Positions 35,150 to 47,025 of a DNA stretch of 64,000 bases are shown in pieces (positions within the stretch are counted from its first letter, which is position 1; each line of letters opens with the position of its first letter). The DNA is taken from positions 682,001 to 746,000 of the forward strand of contig WPIO01000030.1 in assembly GCA_009760855.2 (NCBI GenBank), read 5' to 3'. The notes below the pieces were generated by a model. The model saw only the letters and a program-made list of their open reading frames with translations, ran no database searches and was not told the origin of the DNA. The translations under genes were made by a program, and so were the position numbers. The DNA is from Cristatella mucedo (taxonomy: Eukaryota; Bryozoa; Phylactolaemata; Cristatellidae).

Positions 35150-37265
35150 AATATAATAGACGATGTGGGTGTAACGCAGGAGAGTTTTTTTTTATAGCGC
35201 ACTCACAGCCTAAGCCGCTTTCGGTACGTATTCGGTAGCCAACAGACTTCGTCTCACGAAACAAACAGAACGTGGGAAGCATAGCAGAGTCAGGAGAACA
35301 GTTGAGGTAGTGAGCAGCATGGAAGTAGCAGCTCAAGACTGATGAAAAGAATGAGCCAGAGTAGGCAGCAGATGAGTATTTGTCGTTGGGTAAGGGTTGT
35401 GGAAGCGAGTTCCACGGTCTAGGACCTGCAAAGCTTAAGCTTCTGTCGCTGACGGTCTTTAAGCAGACGAATGGAACCGCTAATTAATTGTCTAAACAGG
35501 ACCTGAGGGCGCAGAGAGGCTGAAACTTGTGGAGAAGTTCAGCTAGGTACGAAGAAGCCAAGTCGTGGCGGGCCTTGTGGGTCAGCATAAGAAACTTGCA
35601 CTGTATCCTTTGCTCAACCGGCAACCATCCTAGCTCTTCCAGCAAAGGAGACACGTGGTCAACCCTCTGGGACTTAAAGACAAGCCTTTCAGCAATATTC
35701 TTAGTAAACTGCGGTGGCCTAGTTGCTTTCTTTGGTAGCCTAACCAAAAGGGAATTACCATAATCAAGACGATACTGAACTAAGGAGCCAGTTACATTTT
35801 TTGCAAGATACTGTGGATAACAGCTCCCAATCTTGGATAAGAGTCGAACGTGATGGCTAGCCCTAGAAGCAGCCTTCTGAATGAAGCTTTCAAAATTTAG
35901 GCAGCTGTCGAAAACGTCACCTAAATTTTGAGCACGTGGTGATGGTCGCACAACAGCACCCACCATTGGAAGAGCAAAGCCTTTTAATCCAGCCCGCGTT
36001 TAGGGCTCCTATGAGCAGCAGTTCGGTTTTATTGTCATTTAGTTTCAAGAAGTTTTTTTAGATCCAGGACCGAATGTCGGCAAGGCAAGCATTCATTTTT
36101 TCAGTTGCTGCAGCAGACTACGACGGCTTAAATGAAAAATACAGCTTAGTATCGTCAGCATAAAAGTGATATCCTCTTTCATGGGCCTTAATCACCTTTC
36201 CCTGAGGTTGAATATAAATGGAAAACAGCAAGGGACCGAGTACAGACCCTCAGGGGACTCCAAAGGTTACCGGTCTCGTGTGTGAGATATGAGCCCAACA
36301 CGACGCTGATTCAAGACGATCAGACAAGTACGATTTAAACCACGCCAGCGCTTAGTCTGCCTGACCGATCGTTGTTCTCAATCGTTCAAGTAGAACATCG
36401 TGATCGATGGTGTCGAAGGCGGGAGACAGATCTGGCGGAGCTAGGGCCGTAACATTCCCGTCAGCGTTGCCACGTACAACGTAATTGTTAACACGGAAGA
36501 GAGCAGTTTCAGTGGAGTGCTGCCTCTTGAACCCTGATTGAAATGTTTCTAAAACTTTATTCTTTTTTATATGTTTAACCAGCTGCTGAGCAACAATTTT
36601 TTCAAGAATCATCGATAAGAAAGGAAGAAGGGATTCTTCGCGATAGTTTTCGGGGACCTTTGTATCTCATCCAGGCTTTTGAAGAATAAGTCTAACGATT
36701 ACCGATTTGAAGGACTTGGGGACCACCCCTTTTCATAAAGAAGCATTTAAAATCTCGGTTACGGCAGGGCTAGGTTGGTTTGCCAGTGAAGACCACGGGG
36801 ATTGTGGTGTAGGGTCTTCAGGAGACGACCTTGTTTTGCTAGACCTTGTTAAGGTAGTCTCGTCGCCTGTAGAAACCTCGGAAAACCTTTAATAAGGAAG
36901 GTCACAGGCTGTGATAACGGAAATGCATTAGTCGGAGGTGGCTTTATGGAGGCCAAAATTCGCACACTTTTTTCACTAAGGAAATCTGAAACTTTTCGTT
37001 TGAGTTCTTAATATCTAGAAAGTCAGACCTCTAAGCTTTAAGCCAGTAAACGATTTACTGTCTTATAAATCTGTTTAGGGTCCAACTGGCAGGAATTTAG
37101 CTTTCGAGTAAAACAAGAAGCACTGGCCTTTTTAAGCATCCGGGTGCAAACTCTAAGGAAGTCTTTGAAATTGACTAGATCTTTATCAGACCCCGATTTC
37201 TTGAAGTACGTGTATGCTTCTTATCAATCTACGCAAAGCTTGAAATGAGATGCTGGGTCGTCTGT
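35150..37265 (-). mobile_element. LINE-A (CR1/L2-like) in copy 2, minus strand
   Basis: The reverse transcriptase can be followed on the minus strand. There is an ENYR then SLLPFLSMILEKI region (~36580-36680) and a QSGFKRQHSTETALFRVNNY segment with a D-x-AFDTIDHD-like segment (36352-36612). [17 protein letters not shown] and the catalytic YADD lie at ~36160-36290, with a stop in place of the residue before GSVLGP. The C-terminal LPVEQRIQCKFLMLTHKA part lies at 35484-35966. The 3' end near 35185 has an A-rich tail. Several stops and frame breaks make it inactive. It interrupts duplicated sequence that is continuous in copies 1 and 3. Confidence 0.85.
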
Positions 37266-38010
37266 ACGTACTGTGCAGTTTTGTTACAGCCAATATTTTG
37301 ATTATCCTCGCAAGTTCTTGCATAATGTATTCTTAGAAGAGCGGACACTAGTATGATGAGATTGCTGCAAGAACCCAAATATCAGGCAATATCAAAATAT
37401 CATGGCTGCCCAATGCTTTGGCACTAGCCTGTCTATATAAGACGGTCATGTGTAGAGGCCACAAAACACTAACTTCTGAACAATTAATAACACTTGGTGA
37501 AGCAGACAACACGTCACCAAGGAGAAAATGTGGAAGATAGGGCCACAATGATGCCCAACCTTTAGCCTACCATGGATTGAGCGAAATATAATACAAGTTT
37601 TGTGATGACTGTAGAACCGATAATGTCGCTCATTGTTTTGCTAAGAAGGTCAGCCAATCGGTATACTAGTTCTACGTACTCATGGCACACTTCCGGAAAG
37701 CTGACCTTTATCAATTTCTACTCACCAATTCCACCAATCAGCATGTAAACCTGTATGGCAAGCGGCGTGTCGTAATTTTTACTCGGACATTTCCTTTTCT
37801 CTGGTCGGTTCGGCACCTATTATTGGCAGCACGAGGTTAGACAGCCGCTGGTAAGCAATGTGGTGCCTAGCGGCTTCTACTGGCTCCTTTCGCATGGGCA
37901 GATGTTGGCAAGTGAGTGGTACGTTTAGCGATAACTAATGGGGCTCCGTCTTTGTTAGGCAAAACGACACCGTAGGCCTGCACCCTATACATTTGCCATC
38001 ACGGTTGCAG

Positions 38011-39109
38011 ATTTTCTAGTCCATCCTGCCATCATGATGCCATCATGATGGCAACTATTCACACTGTCCTCTTTCTACGTTGCATTGATCTACTGCTGCC
38101 ATGCATAACTAGCAAAATATTACAATCATAATATCATAATATATAATATAATATGATAGCAATAATAATAATAATAATAATAATAATATAAAATAATAAT
38201 ATAATATATCATAATATCATAATCGTCATCATAATTTCATCAGCCTCTGGTCCTGTCCTAGCCCCTTTAAAAAAAAGCTGTAGTCAGGCCTCTGCTCAAG
38301 AAAGCAACACTAGACCAAGAGAACTTGAGCAAATTCTGCCTAGTTTTCCATCTACCGTTCCTATCAAAGACACTGGGACGAGTCGTGGCAGACCAGCTGA
38401 ACTCATATATTGAAACTTCACACTTTGCTAGCAAGGTTCAGTCTGGTTTTAGAGCCAATCACTCTACAGAGTCAGCATTGTTTCGGGTGTACAACGACCT
38501 ACTTAGGAATGCAGACTTGAGTAGAGTACCTCTGATTGTTTTACTCGATCCGTCGGCAATTTTTGCTCCTATCGAACACCAAGTACTCTCGAGCGCCTCT
38601 TATCTTGCCTGGGCATCACTGGGACAGCACTAAAATGCTTCAGGTCCGATCTGTTGTGTAACTGTGGCGTCGGCGGCCGCTGTTCTTGTAGAGGCCACCG
38701 GCGCTCGCCTACGACTGCTGGACAAGCAAGCTGGTCATGACCGGCAGCGGATGGTTAGTAACTGACTGTGCTCCTGCGTTGGCAGCCTGGCACGTTCGTC
38801 CCAGAGCAGCAGAAACGTACCTCCTCGATCCTTTTGCAAACCTCAGCATAACACTGGCCGAGCCCCTATCGATACGACTGGCTGTAAATACGATCGGCAA
38901 GCAGTTTGCCTGACATTTCCTCCTGAAAATCAAAGGAAAGAGCAAACTGTCACTGCATGCACGATCATCGCTTGGCATGGCGGCAGCGAGCCGGAATCGA
39001 TCGCTACGTTTCTGAGCTCGCGCTTTCTCTGAGTGAGCTCGATGCTGTGATCCAGCTCGGAGGCTAGGGTGACGTCTTTCTCGAGTCGGGCTCATGATCT
39101 CCGTGTGTT
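38011..39109. mobile_element. 1.1-kb insertion in copy 2 flanked by 23-bp direct repeats
   Basis: The 23-base sequences 37988-38010 and 39110-39132 are identical but for two bases and flank DNA absent from copy 1 (break at ~14450). Inside are an AT/TAA microsatellite (38110-38240), a LINE-B RT fragment (38245-38640) and a GC-rich segment 38660-39095. The left end (CCATCCTGCCATCATGATG, 38022-38040) is also an inverted near-copy of sequence just inside and beyond the right flank. Confidence 0.6.
38245..38640 (+). mobile_element. LINE-B reverse transcriptase fragment
   Basis: Reads LVFHLPFLSKTLGRVVADQL, then SGFRANHSTESALFRVYNDL and PLIVLLDPSAIF, which are the N-terminal fingers/palm landmarks of a CR1/L2-type reverse transcriptase. 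It stops before the YADD region. The similar fragment at 42005-42470 begins at about the same place. Preceded by an A-run (38269-38277). Confidence 0.75.
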
Positions 39110-40543
39110 TACATTTGCCATCATGGTGGCAGGATGGACAAGCTAACGAGCCTTAGAGGCACGAGCGCGATACGGGGCAAAAAAAGCAGCACCGTCTATA
39201 ATTTGGCAGTTACCTCCCTCAGCCTGGTCTCGAGAAGGGCAATCGAATAGATGAGTGTCTTCCTGTTTTGGCCTTGTCACTCAGCTTGGAAATACCTAAG
39301 TACTCGCTATCGGTATTAAAGATAAGCTGTTGACAGCTTGGTGCAGCTGGTGAATCTTTGCATGAACTGCAATAGCAGCCTTGCTATAGTAGGTGGCTTC
39401 GGTATGCATGTGCTGGTGGCCTGCCATAAATAACTGAATCGTGTAGGAATTTGTACGAGACCGAAGCAAGATATTCGATGCCTTAAGTGATTCGTACTTT
39501 GGATGGCAATTGCTTGCCACAGCTTGGGTAGCTCGCTATCTTTGTGACCATGCTGATGTTGCTAAACCGCTTTCTAAACCGTTTTGCCACGTGCTACTTG
39601 GAGCTCCGTGATTAAACGGCCCACAAAGCTCGCAAGGTCATGGTGTCCGGGTAAGACTATACGTACGAGCCGCTGATGACCAGGTTTTTTATTTTTTCTG
39701 AGACAGTTCAAGAATTTAGAAACCAGATTTCTCACAGTACATGGAGCCGGTGTATTGATTGAATACTATTTAATATAATAATGTTATTATTATATTTAAA
39801 TATTAAACAATATAATTAATTGAATATTAAAATTAATTGTTAGCTTGCAATTTTAGAGAGTTACCACAAAAGAGAGGTGATATGGTACCCTGCGAATTTT
39901 AGCTTCTACTTGCAGGAATCTATTATAATGAAAACTAGCTGATGTCAAGTTCACAAATCTAGCTCCAAAAAACTTGCAAAACTCATCAGGTGTTACCAAT
40001 ATAATACTATACATTTTGCTCTTCATATTTGATGTCACAAATTCGCTACACTTATGTCGGGTTCACTCCTGTGATGGCAGCCAACTTGGACGAACTATTA
40101 TTCTGGTCAGGAGCTGGAATTTCGCAACTGGAGACCATACGATCGATGTGCGGCTTTTTGAAATCTAATGTTCCGAGATTATAAAAAAAAATATCGGGCA
40201 AGAGAAGCACAAGGTGCTTGCTAGCCTCATGCTGATTCAGTAATTAAGTCCAAGTCATTCCTATTAATTACTCACTTAATCTGATTGGAATTGCAGCATT
40301 GAGCGCGGCTGGGCAACTCGGCTTCACAATTCATCCCTGAACCATGTATACTGAAAAAATGCATCAATGGTTAATCGGATACAAGCTGCTTGTATTGTCT
40401 ACCCGTGCCTACTTTTGCTATGCTTCTCCTGATGGTTCAAGAGTCTAGTACGGCACCATTTTGTTTCCAGTCCAGTTACTATTGTGATTCGCATATCGAA
40501 ATCTGCTTTGCAAATGCAAAGCATGAAGAAAATTAATTTTTAG

Positions 40544-40708
40544 GCAAGAGCCAGCCACAAGTGCAATATGCAGACGTTCCCATAAAAGAAATTCTCGGCG
40601 GGAAACGTGTCGGATTTAGATATAGTCAGTCATACAAGTGCTTAGCATGCAGCTATCGATCGAAATTCAAGTACAACGCAATGAGGCACGATCGCACGAT
40701 GCATGCAG
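40544..40708 (+). CDS. C2H2 zinc-finger exon downstream of copy 2
   Basis: A 165-bp exon between acceptor AATTTTTAG and donor G/GTACGA. It reads KSQPQVQYADVPIKEI, a short basic region, then the finger YKCLACSYRSKFKYNAMRH then DRTMH (C-x2-C-x12-H-x4-H). It enters by completing a codon with GC and leaves in phase 1. The next exon begins with AG, making Glu, so the join is in frame. The SQPQ start resembles the copy-1 exon at 16670, but surrounding DNA is not clearly collinear, so homology of the two is unsure. It is intact as far as it goes. Confidence 0.7.
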
Positions 40709-40812
40709 GTACGACTTGACTTCTTCCGTTGCACAAGGTGCCTGCTCTGAGCCATATCAGCTAGTTTTGGCTGACTACCACTAGCCGATCTCTTCACTTT
40801 CTCGTTGGTCAG

Positions 40813-40998
40813 AGCCTAACGGTGCACAAGTCACTCGGGACTCGAAGATTCGTCAGCAGGAGGCGAAGCTTGCTCGTCGCAGAGGTGTTCCCCAGGCCGT
40901 GGGATTGATTGATGATGAGACAGAACGTTTCCCGACTGGCGAGGCCACTGCTAAGGCAATTTTTTCCAGTCCCGCAAGGCCGACGGCCATGAGAGCTG
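40813..40998 (+). CDS. Exon following the copy-2 finger
   Basis: A 186-bp exon between acceptor CGTTGGTCAG and donor CTG/GTAAGG, 61 codons plus split ends. It reads EPNGAQVTRDSKIRQQEAKL, ARRRGVPQAVGLIDDETER and ends SSPARPTAMRA: a charged, probably helical N-terminal half and a Pro/Ala-rich end. There is no domain. Phase matches the upstream exon. If the donor is not used the frame runs to a stop at 41201. The sequence around the donor (GCTGGTAAGGGCTC) recurs at ~41870-41885, a local partial duplication. Confidence 0.55.
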
Positions 40999-41204
40999 GT
41001 AAGGGCTCGATTTTTGAGTGCATCGCTAGCCTTGCTGTGCCCATGGGCAAGGTCTCGAACGGATGCCAAATTGAGGCTTTTCCATGGACAGAAATACCAA
41101 CTCGACCACTATCATTACGACTGTGCCTCAGATGTCGCATCATAGCCTTCTCGCCACCGATGGGTGAGCCAATAGTCAGAATTATGTACGAATCAAGCTG
41201 ACAG

Positions 41205-42000
41205 CTAACAATACGAATACAGTATAACTATAATAATAATAAGAATAATAGCTGGTAGCTTACAGTACCAATTCCAGACACGCTCTTTACTGTGAATCGC
41301 TGTATGGTCACAAGGCAATGCTTATGCATGGGTTCCCTCGTTACTGTTTGCACATCTGACTCAGATGACGGAGCAGGGTTTCGAATGCCTAACATTCAAA
41401 ACCGCTTTTCAGGGGTCTGTAACGCCTATCTACTTATTTAATAGCGAGAGCCAAAACAGCCCTCATTAAGCACTAGAGTCACCATAAAGATATTGGTGTT
41501 CAGTTTGCAGCTAACGATCCAAATTAAAGTGTAGTCCACAGAGACAGGAATGCACGACCCATCCAGGGACAAGTTAAGAGCCTTTGTCTCATGAAATTGT
41601 TGATCGGTAGCTCACCTGCTCTGTATGCTGCATTTTAGTCTGCACATAACCACCAAGTTGTTTTACTATTTTGTTGCTCATAAATAGCAGATGCGAGAGA
41701 AACCGAGGAGGCTACAAACCTCTGGCAGCGGGATAAACCGTTTACTTCTGAAAGCAGTTAGCCCACGGCAGCATGACTGCTGGCAAAGATAAATATCGAT
41801 TATGCAGCCGGCTAGCCCGCTTCGCATATAACTGCATCCACCACTAAGGAAAAGACGGCTACTGGTGCTGGTAAGGGCTCATTTATTGAGCTGCTTTGCT
41901 GTGCTACGGCAGTCTCTCGCTGTGAGCCTTAAGTCGCCTGCCAGATCTTTAATGAATACCTGTATAATTGACGTCAAAAATACGTCATTGGCCTAAGGTT
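41205..42000. other. No gene seen
   Basis: Contains a short AAT/TAA microsatellite at ~41225-41250 and, at 41830-41960, a decayed partial repeat of 40970-41090. No other exon could be phased onto 40998. Confidence 0.4.
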
Positions 42001-42004
42001 ATAT

Positions 42005-42920
42005 CCCAGCACCTTTCAAAAAGACTGTAGTCCGGCCACTCCCCTAGAAAGCAATACTAGACCACGAGAACTTGAGAAACTTTCGCGTAGTCTCTCTCCT
42101 ACCCATCTAATCAAAGACACTGGAACCAGTAGTGGACGACCAGCTGAACTTATACATTGAAACTTCAAACCTTGCTGGTAAGTCACTGTCTGGTTTTAGA
42201 GGTAATCACTCCACAAAGTCAGCAATGCTTCGGGTGTACAAGGCACTACTTAGAGACTTGCAAATATTTCACAATCGACATACTTTCAGACATAGGTAGA
42301 GTATCACTGCTAGTTTTGCTCGATGTTTCGGCAGGTTTTAATCCTATCAAATACTATCACGTCCTTCCTGGGCGCCTCACAAACCGCTTGGGAATCGCTG
42401 GCACAGCATCTCAGTGGTTTCGGTCCTATCTCAAAGTGGGAGACTCCAGAGTATCGATTTGAAGCGACAAACTCATCCGAGGTACATTAATAATATGGGC
42501 TACCTCAGTTTGTTTAGTTTGGTTCAATTCCTGTCACAGTTTATGCTGTGCCTCCTTTGTTCGCTTCTATCGTTCCAGCATTTCAATTTCTCTTAACACC
42601 CATGCGTCGGGACATATACCGACCTGACCACATTTTCAAAGAAACTCAAAGCGCACCTATTTATCAAAAAATTTAGCTTATCCCTGTTATTCCCACTTTA
42701 TGAGCTTATGCGTGCTGACACTAATCATGCTGCCACTAACCGTACTTTGAAATGCTGACCTTGTGCAAGACAACTGAAGCAGCGTTATTCTTGTTGTTTA
42801 TTGAGCACTAATCGTTGGATCGCGTTTTTCCTGTAGCAAATTTAAAGCACCTAGAAAGTGATTAAATTCTCTTGAGAGGTTTTATTATATATATTATCTT
42901 CGTTATTATTACTTCCTAAA
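42005..42920 (+). mobile_element. LINE-B, internally deleted
   Basis: Begins with the same RT region as 38245-38640 (TTGAGAAACTTTCGCGTAG, ACCAGCTGAACTTATACATT). It continues through SLLVLLDVSAGFNPIKYYHV and RLGIAGTASQWFRSYLKVGD, then jumps directly to the 3' part (TTCAAAGAAACTCAAAGCGC, TGCGTGCTGACACTAATC). It ends with the LINE-B terminus AAAGCACCTAGAAAGTGATT. The YADD-containing middle is missing. Confidence 0.8.
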
Positions 42921-42939
42921 ACACGATGCTACGCTATTC

Positions 42940-43640
42940 TAACTAATGGTGCTGTTGAGCAACCGTAATAACGTGCTCGGATTTAGGGCTTGTTTTCGAA
43001 ACGTTCCTATATTATAAACTTAATTCAGAAGCTTTATTCCACAGCTAGCCATCACGTACAATCCTTACCTAAAAGTAGGAGCTGAGCTGTCTTCCACAGT
43101 AGCTTGAAAAACGTTTAACTGGATGCCTAGCTCGGTCTAGGCTTCATTCGTAATTCCCTTTTGGCTGAGCTAACAAAGAAAGTAACTAAGTAACCGTAGC
43201 TGGCTATGAATATGGCTGCAAGACTAGTTTTCATGTTTCAGAGGTTGCACCACGTGTCTCCATCACTAAAAGAGTTGGGATGGCTGCTGGTTGATTTACG
43301 GAACAAAGCAAAGTTCTTAGGCTAACCAACAAAGCCCGCCACGTCTTGGGTCCTCAGTACCTACCTGAGATGCTGCAGCACTTTCAGGCCGCTCGTTCCC
43401 TCAGGTTCCGCATGGACAATAAATTAGCTGTTCCATTCCTCGACTGAAAAACCGTTGGTGAAGAGGCTTTAGCTCAGAAGGTTCTAGACGGCGGAACTCG
43501 CTTCTGGGATTATTAGGGTACAACAACTACTCTCCTGCTGCCGACTATGGCTCATCCTTTTCAGCTACTGTCCTTATCTGCTACTTCCATGCTAATTACT
43601 ACCTCAACTCCTCTCCTCACTCTGCGACGCTTCCCACTTT
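42940..43640 (+). mobile_element. LINE-A C-terminal fragment, plus strand
   Basis: The opposite strand of the LINE-A at 35484-35966 matches this stretch: AATGGTGCTGTTGAGCAACC and ACGTGCTCGGATTTAGG near the start. Later come the frames for VSPSLKELGWLLV, a TNKARHVLGPQYLPEML-like segment and LRFRMDNKLAVPFLD. Frame breaks are frequent. It lies directly after LINE-B, so two LINE fragments are joined head to tail. Confidence 0.7.
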
Positions 43641-44700
43641 CTTTTTGTTGCGTGAGATGATGTCTTTTGGCTACCAAAGCAATTCCCGAAAGCCGCTTAC
43701 GTTGAGCTCGCCCTAAACAAAACCGCCCTTCGTAACTCTCACTTATTCTTTCTGGCTTTGGGGAGTTACAGACAGACACAAATGACATCGCCGTGAAGTG
43801 CTGCACTGTAGTTTTAGTTACTGCACTTTCCGTTGTTAAAGCAAATTGATAACTAAAGCAGAATTAAAGTCCTCGTTACAACAGAAAGTCTTTTATAGTA
43901 ATGCAAGCGATTTACCAAGTGATAATAATAGGCTCAGTTTGACATATCAATTCCTGAGAGCTGTGGACAGGTTGTGAAATTTTTTTGGGAATGGCTATGA
44001 TATTATGCACCTTGTCGTGCTTAAATATTCACCAAAGTCGGATTGTGACTAAAATATGCAAATTAATATTTTTATGTTCAAAAGTGGCTGCCGCTAAAGT
44101 TTCTCAAGGTGCTGACCAGCTTGTGGGTCTAGAAACTTAATGTTAATAAGGCAAGATATTCATTAACAGCATTCCTACTTTGGCTGGTTCCTAAATTATT
44201 CGAAGTTAACTGGGCCTAAAACAGTTGATTGAAAAAACTTATTATTCATGCTAACCGTCAATCGAAAGTGTATTAATTAGCTACTACTGCGTAGCAAGTG
44301 ACATTTTAGATATGATCTAGTGAAAGCATTCTAAGTTTTCGAATTTTCAGATAATTATCATTCAGAGTTGATCGCGAATTAAAGCTCACCACTGCCCTGC
44401 ATCTAGAAGTACTACAGAGTCGGCCGGCCCTTCCGCATTCTGGTTACTGTGGTTAGCAGTCGCGGCTAATCTACTAATCTGGTAACGAAGAGTTATGGCT
44501 TGCAGCAGTTTGAGTATTCCTGAATGTTTCCTCCGAGATTCCTAGGATTGCTAAGGTGATGCTTCGACAGGCAGGCCTAAACTTGCAGCCCGAGCTTTTA
44601 TTAAAGCATGCCTTGTAATTAAAAGCCTGCCGGGCCTCCATAATTCTCTGCTTAACTTTTATCTGTCCAAAACTGTGTATCGCTTTTGAAGCAAATGCAG
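43641..44700. other. No gene seen
   Basis: AT-rich, unassigned. No repeat copies recognised. Confidence 0.35.
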
Positions 44701-46160
44701 GGTAATAGTGTATACACACGCAATACGCAACTTTCGGCGTGTATGCGGTAGCGAATCATCATCTCAGGCAACTAAAGGAAAGTGACAAACATGGTTGAGT
44801 AAAAACGGCAGGCGAGGAACTGAGTAGCTGCGAAGTAGAAGCACAGGATGATGGATGCGGTACAGTAAGCTGGAGAAGAAAATATACCGTGCGAAATATT
44901 TTTAGAAGTGAGTTCTGCACTCCAGGGACTGCACAGCAAAACCTTCCCGTCAACAGTCTCTTTACGAGTAGATATTGAAGTATATTATTTATTGTCCATA
45001 GAGTTTCGGAGGGAACAAGGAGTCTAATACCAGTGCAGATGTTCAGCTTGGCATGAAGGATCCAAGATACGGTGGGCCTAATGGGCTTGAGTAAGAACTT
45101 TGATCTGTATCCGTTGATCGACCGATAGCTTTTTTTGCATGACCGAGAGCTTTGCCATGAAAACTCCTATAGCAAAGTAATGCCGCTGCACCTCTGGGAA
45201 TTGTTAACTAGCCTTGAAGATATATTCATCACCCGCTGCATTGGCCGAATCGTGTTTTTGGTAACCCAGCAAAAATAGCATTCCAATAATTCAGACGACA
45301 CGTTACCAAGAGCTGGCTGTATTTCGTGCATGTCGCCAAGGTAGGCGGTCATTAGAGTAACATATAAATCCGACGAGACGACTGGTAGTAAAAGCAGTCT
45401 TCCTTATGAAACTTTCACGTTGTAGGCAGTTGTCAAAATCACACCCATATTCAGCTCGCATGACAACGGTCGCACAACAGCATTACTTATTAAAAGAGCG
45501 AAGTCTTCTTATTCAGCCACGCGCTTGGTGAGTCGTGTGAGTTCATTTCAATATTTCCTTAATTTATGGAACTTGGCTGACATCCAGGATATGTTGTCAG
45601 TAAAGCAGGCCAATAGCATATCAGTCTATGCAGCATATTCCGACAATTTAAACGAACAATACAGCTGTGTTTCATCAGAATGTAAGTGGTGTCTGATCCC
45701 ATCGAACCAAATCACTTGTTCCATATGTTCTATATAAATGGTGGACAGCAAACAGCCAACAATGGACCCTCGTGGGACTTGACAGCTAGGGTCTCGTGGA
45801 GTTGATAACTAAGCTAAATGGATGGTAGACTAACAGGCCAGATGCGAAAGACGCTGGGCCTTTCTTGCCAAGGCCGATCACTTTGTCCAATCGTTCAAGT
45901 AGAATACCGTGCCCAAAAGTTTCAAACGCGGCCGATAGGTCGAACAGGCCCAGGGCAGTGATATTTACGTCTTAAATGTTGCATAGGGTTTCACTAACTG
46001 CACAGCGGATAACAATTTTTCTGAAGTGGCATCGCTTGAGTGCCGACTGAAATGCTTCTAGCTATACATTATTTTAAATATGTGCTACTGACTATTTTGA
46101 AACATTTACTATAAAACTCGGAATTGCTGCAGCAGCATGAATATTTCTGGGCTGCAGGAC
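44700..46160 (-). mobile_element. LINE-A, highly degraded, minus strand
   Basis: Parallels 35200-36600 block by block: CGTGTATGCGGTAGCGAA with CGTATTCGGTAGCCAA, the gene-end region 44880-45130, CAATCGTTCAAGTAGAATAC (45888) with CAATCGTTCAAGTAGAACAT (36378), and a YADD-region equivalent near 45650-45700. No long open frame is left. Confidence 0.7.
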
Positions 46161-46689
46161 GACTTCGGTGATCTTTGTGTGGCATGCGTTCAGGCTCAGA
46201 GCGGATCGTCAGCAAACACCTCCGAATGGTCCACCAGATTGCAGCTGGTTATTTTGTCGTCGAAAGCCTCTCAATTTGTATTAAGCACCGCAGCTTGGTA
46301 AAATAAAAAGCACAATCACTGTGTTACTACTCTCTAATTGCACGAGGTCAGTGTCCATTGCAGCACTATTGACAACTGTTTGGTGCTGTTCACTTCTGCG
46401 ATTGAATGGTTTGATTGGTCACAAATCTTTCACCCCCTGCTTCGGCAAAAAATTAAAAATTGGGGTGCACTTCTCAAGCTCAAGCTTACCTAATTTTTGA
46501 ATCCTGCCTCGCAGCCAAGGAAAGTTAGGGATGGGCCAGTTAGGCACTGGTAGTGGGAGGTTATCCGTTAGGTTTATTATGGCCAAAGACCTGTGGTTAT
46601 ATCTTTGAGATTTCTGTCGCTTTCTCTGGCAGTAGATATAACGCTATATGTATTATAAATTAGTGTCCTTCTGCCTTTACGCTGCACAG

Positions 46690-47025
46690 AAAGCTTTTTG
46701 TCGGCACTTAGAAATTTGTTCACCGAACATTGACTCCTGTCACAGTAAACTCGTCCATAAAGGGCTGAAAAGGAAAGCAGCTGCATCCGATGGATGTGGA
46801 ACTGTTCCGGCTATGCTATCGCAAAAAGCCATGCAACTGACGGCAACATCTAGTCATTGCTATGAGTTAAGCCGTGTTATAAACATAAAGCAACGGCTAC
46901 TTGAAATGTTTAAAGCATATCTCCCCACTAACATAATTAGAATTATATATACGATGTCAGACCAAATGCAATGGCCATCTAATTTAATATCTTGCCTATC
47001 TACAATGTCAATTCAGTACAGGTAA
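46690..47025 (+). CDS. Candidate terminal exon, finger-like start
   Basis: After a good acceptor (CCTTTACGCTGCACAG) a 111-codon frame opens with KAFCRHLEICSPNID and runs to TAA at 47023-47025. The start resembles the second half of a finger in the same phase-0 layout as 28145 (RHLEIC for RHIRLH), with the last ligand Cys instead of His. The rest has no domain. Alternatively the AGGTAAGAC at 47019 is a donor. Not convincingly tied to any upstream exon. Confidence 0.25.
   Translation, partial: KAFCRHLEICSPNIDSCHSKLVHKGLKRKAAASDGCGTVPAMLSQKAMQLTATSSHCYELSRVINIKQRLLEMFKAYLPTNIIRIIYTMSDQMQWPSNLISCLSTMSIQYR

Larger units (their letters stand above)
32450..39860 (+). repeat. Segmental duplication, copy 2
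   Basis: Collinear in pieces with copies 1 and 3: 32935-33050 with 50675-50740, 34080-34280 with 51310-51480, 34740-35060 with 13290-13560, 37270-38010 with 13710-14450, 39110-39650 with 14445-14970, and 39660-39860 with 17755-17900. It lacks the equivalent of about 14975-17755 of copy 1, contains a LINE-A insertion (35150-37265) and a 1.1-kb insertion (38011-39109). A GC-richer stretch at 33350-34070 has overlapping frames on both strands and no domain. Confidence 0.8.

Noticed and set aside
38709-39095. A 128-codon minus-strand gene in the GC-rich part of the insertion
   Set aside because: No motif, no splice support and no paralogous copy; it lies inside an insertion with repeat content.
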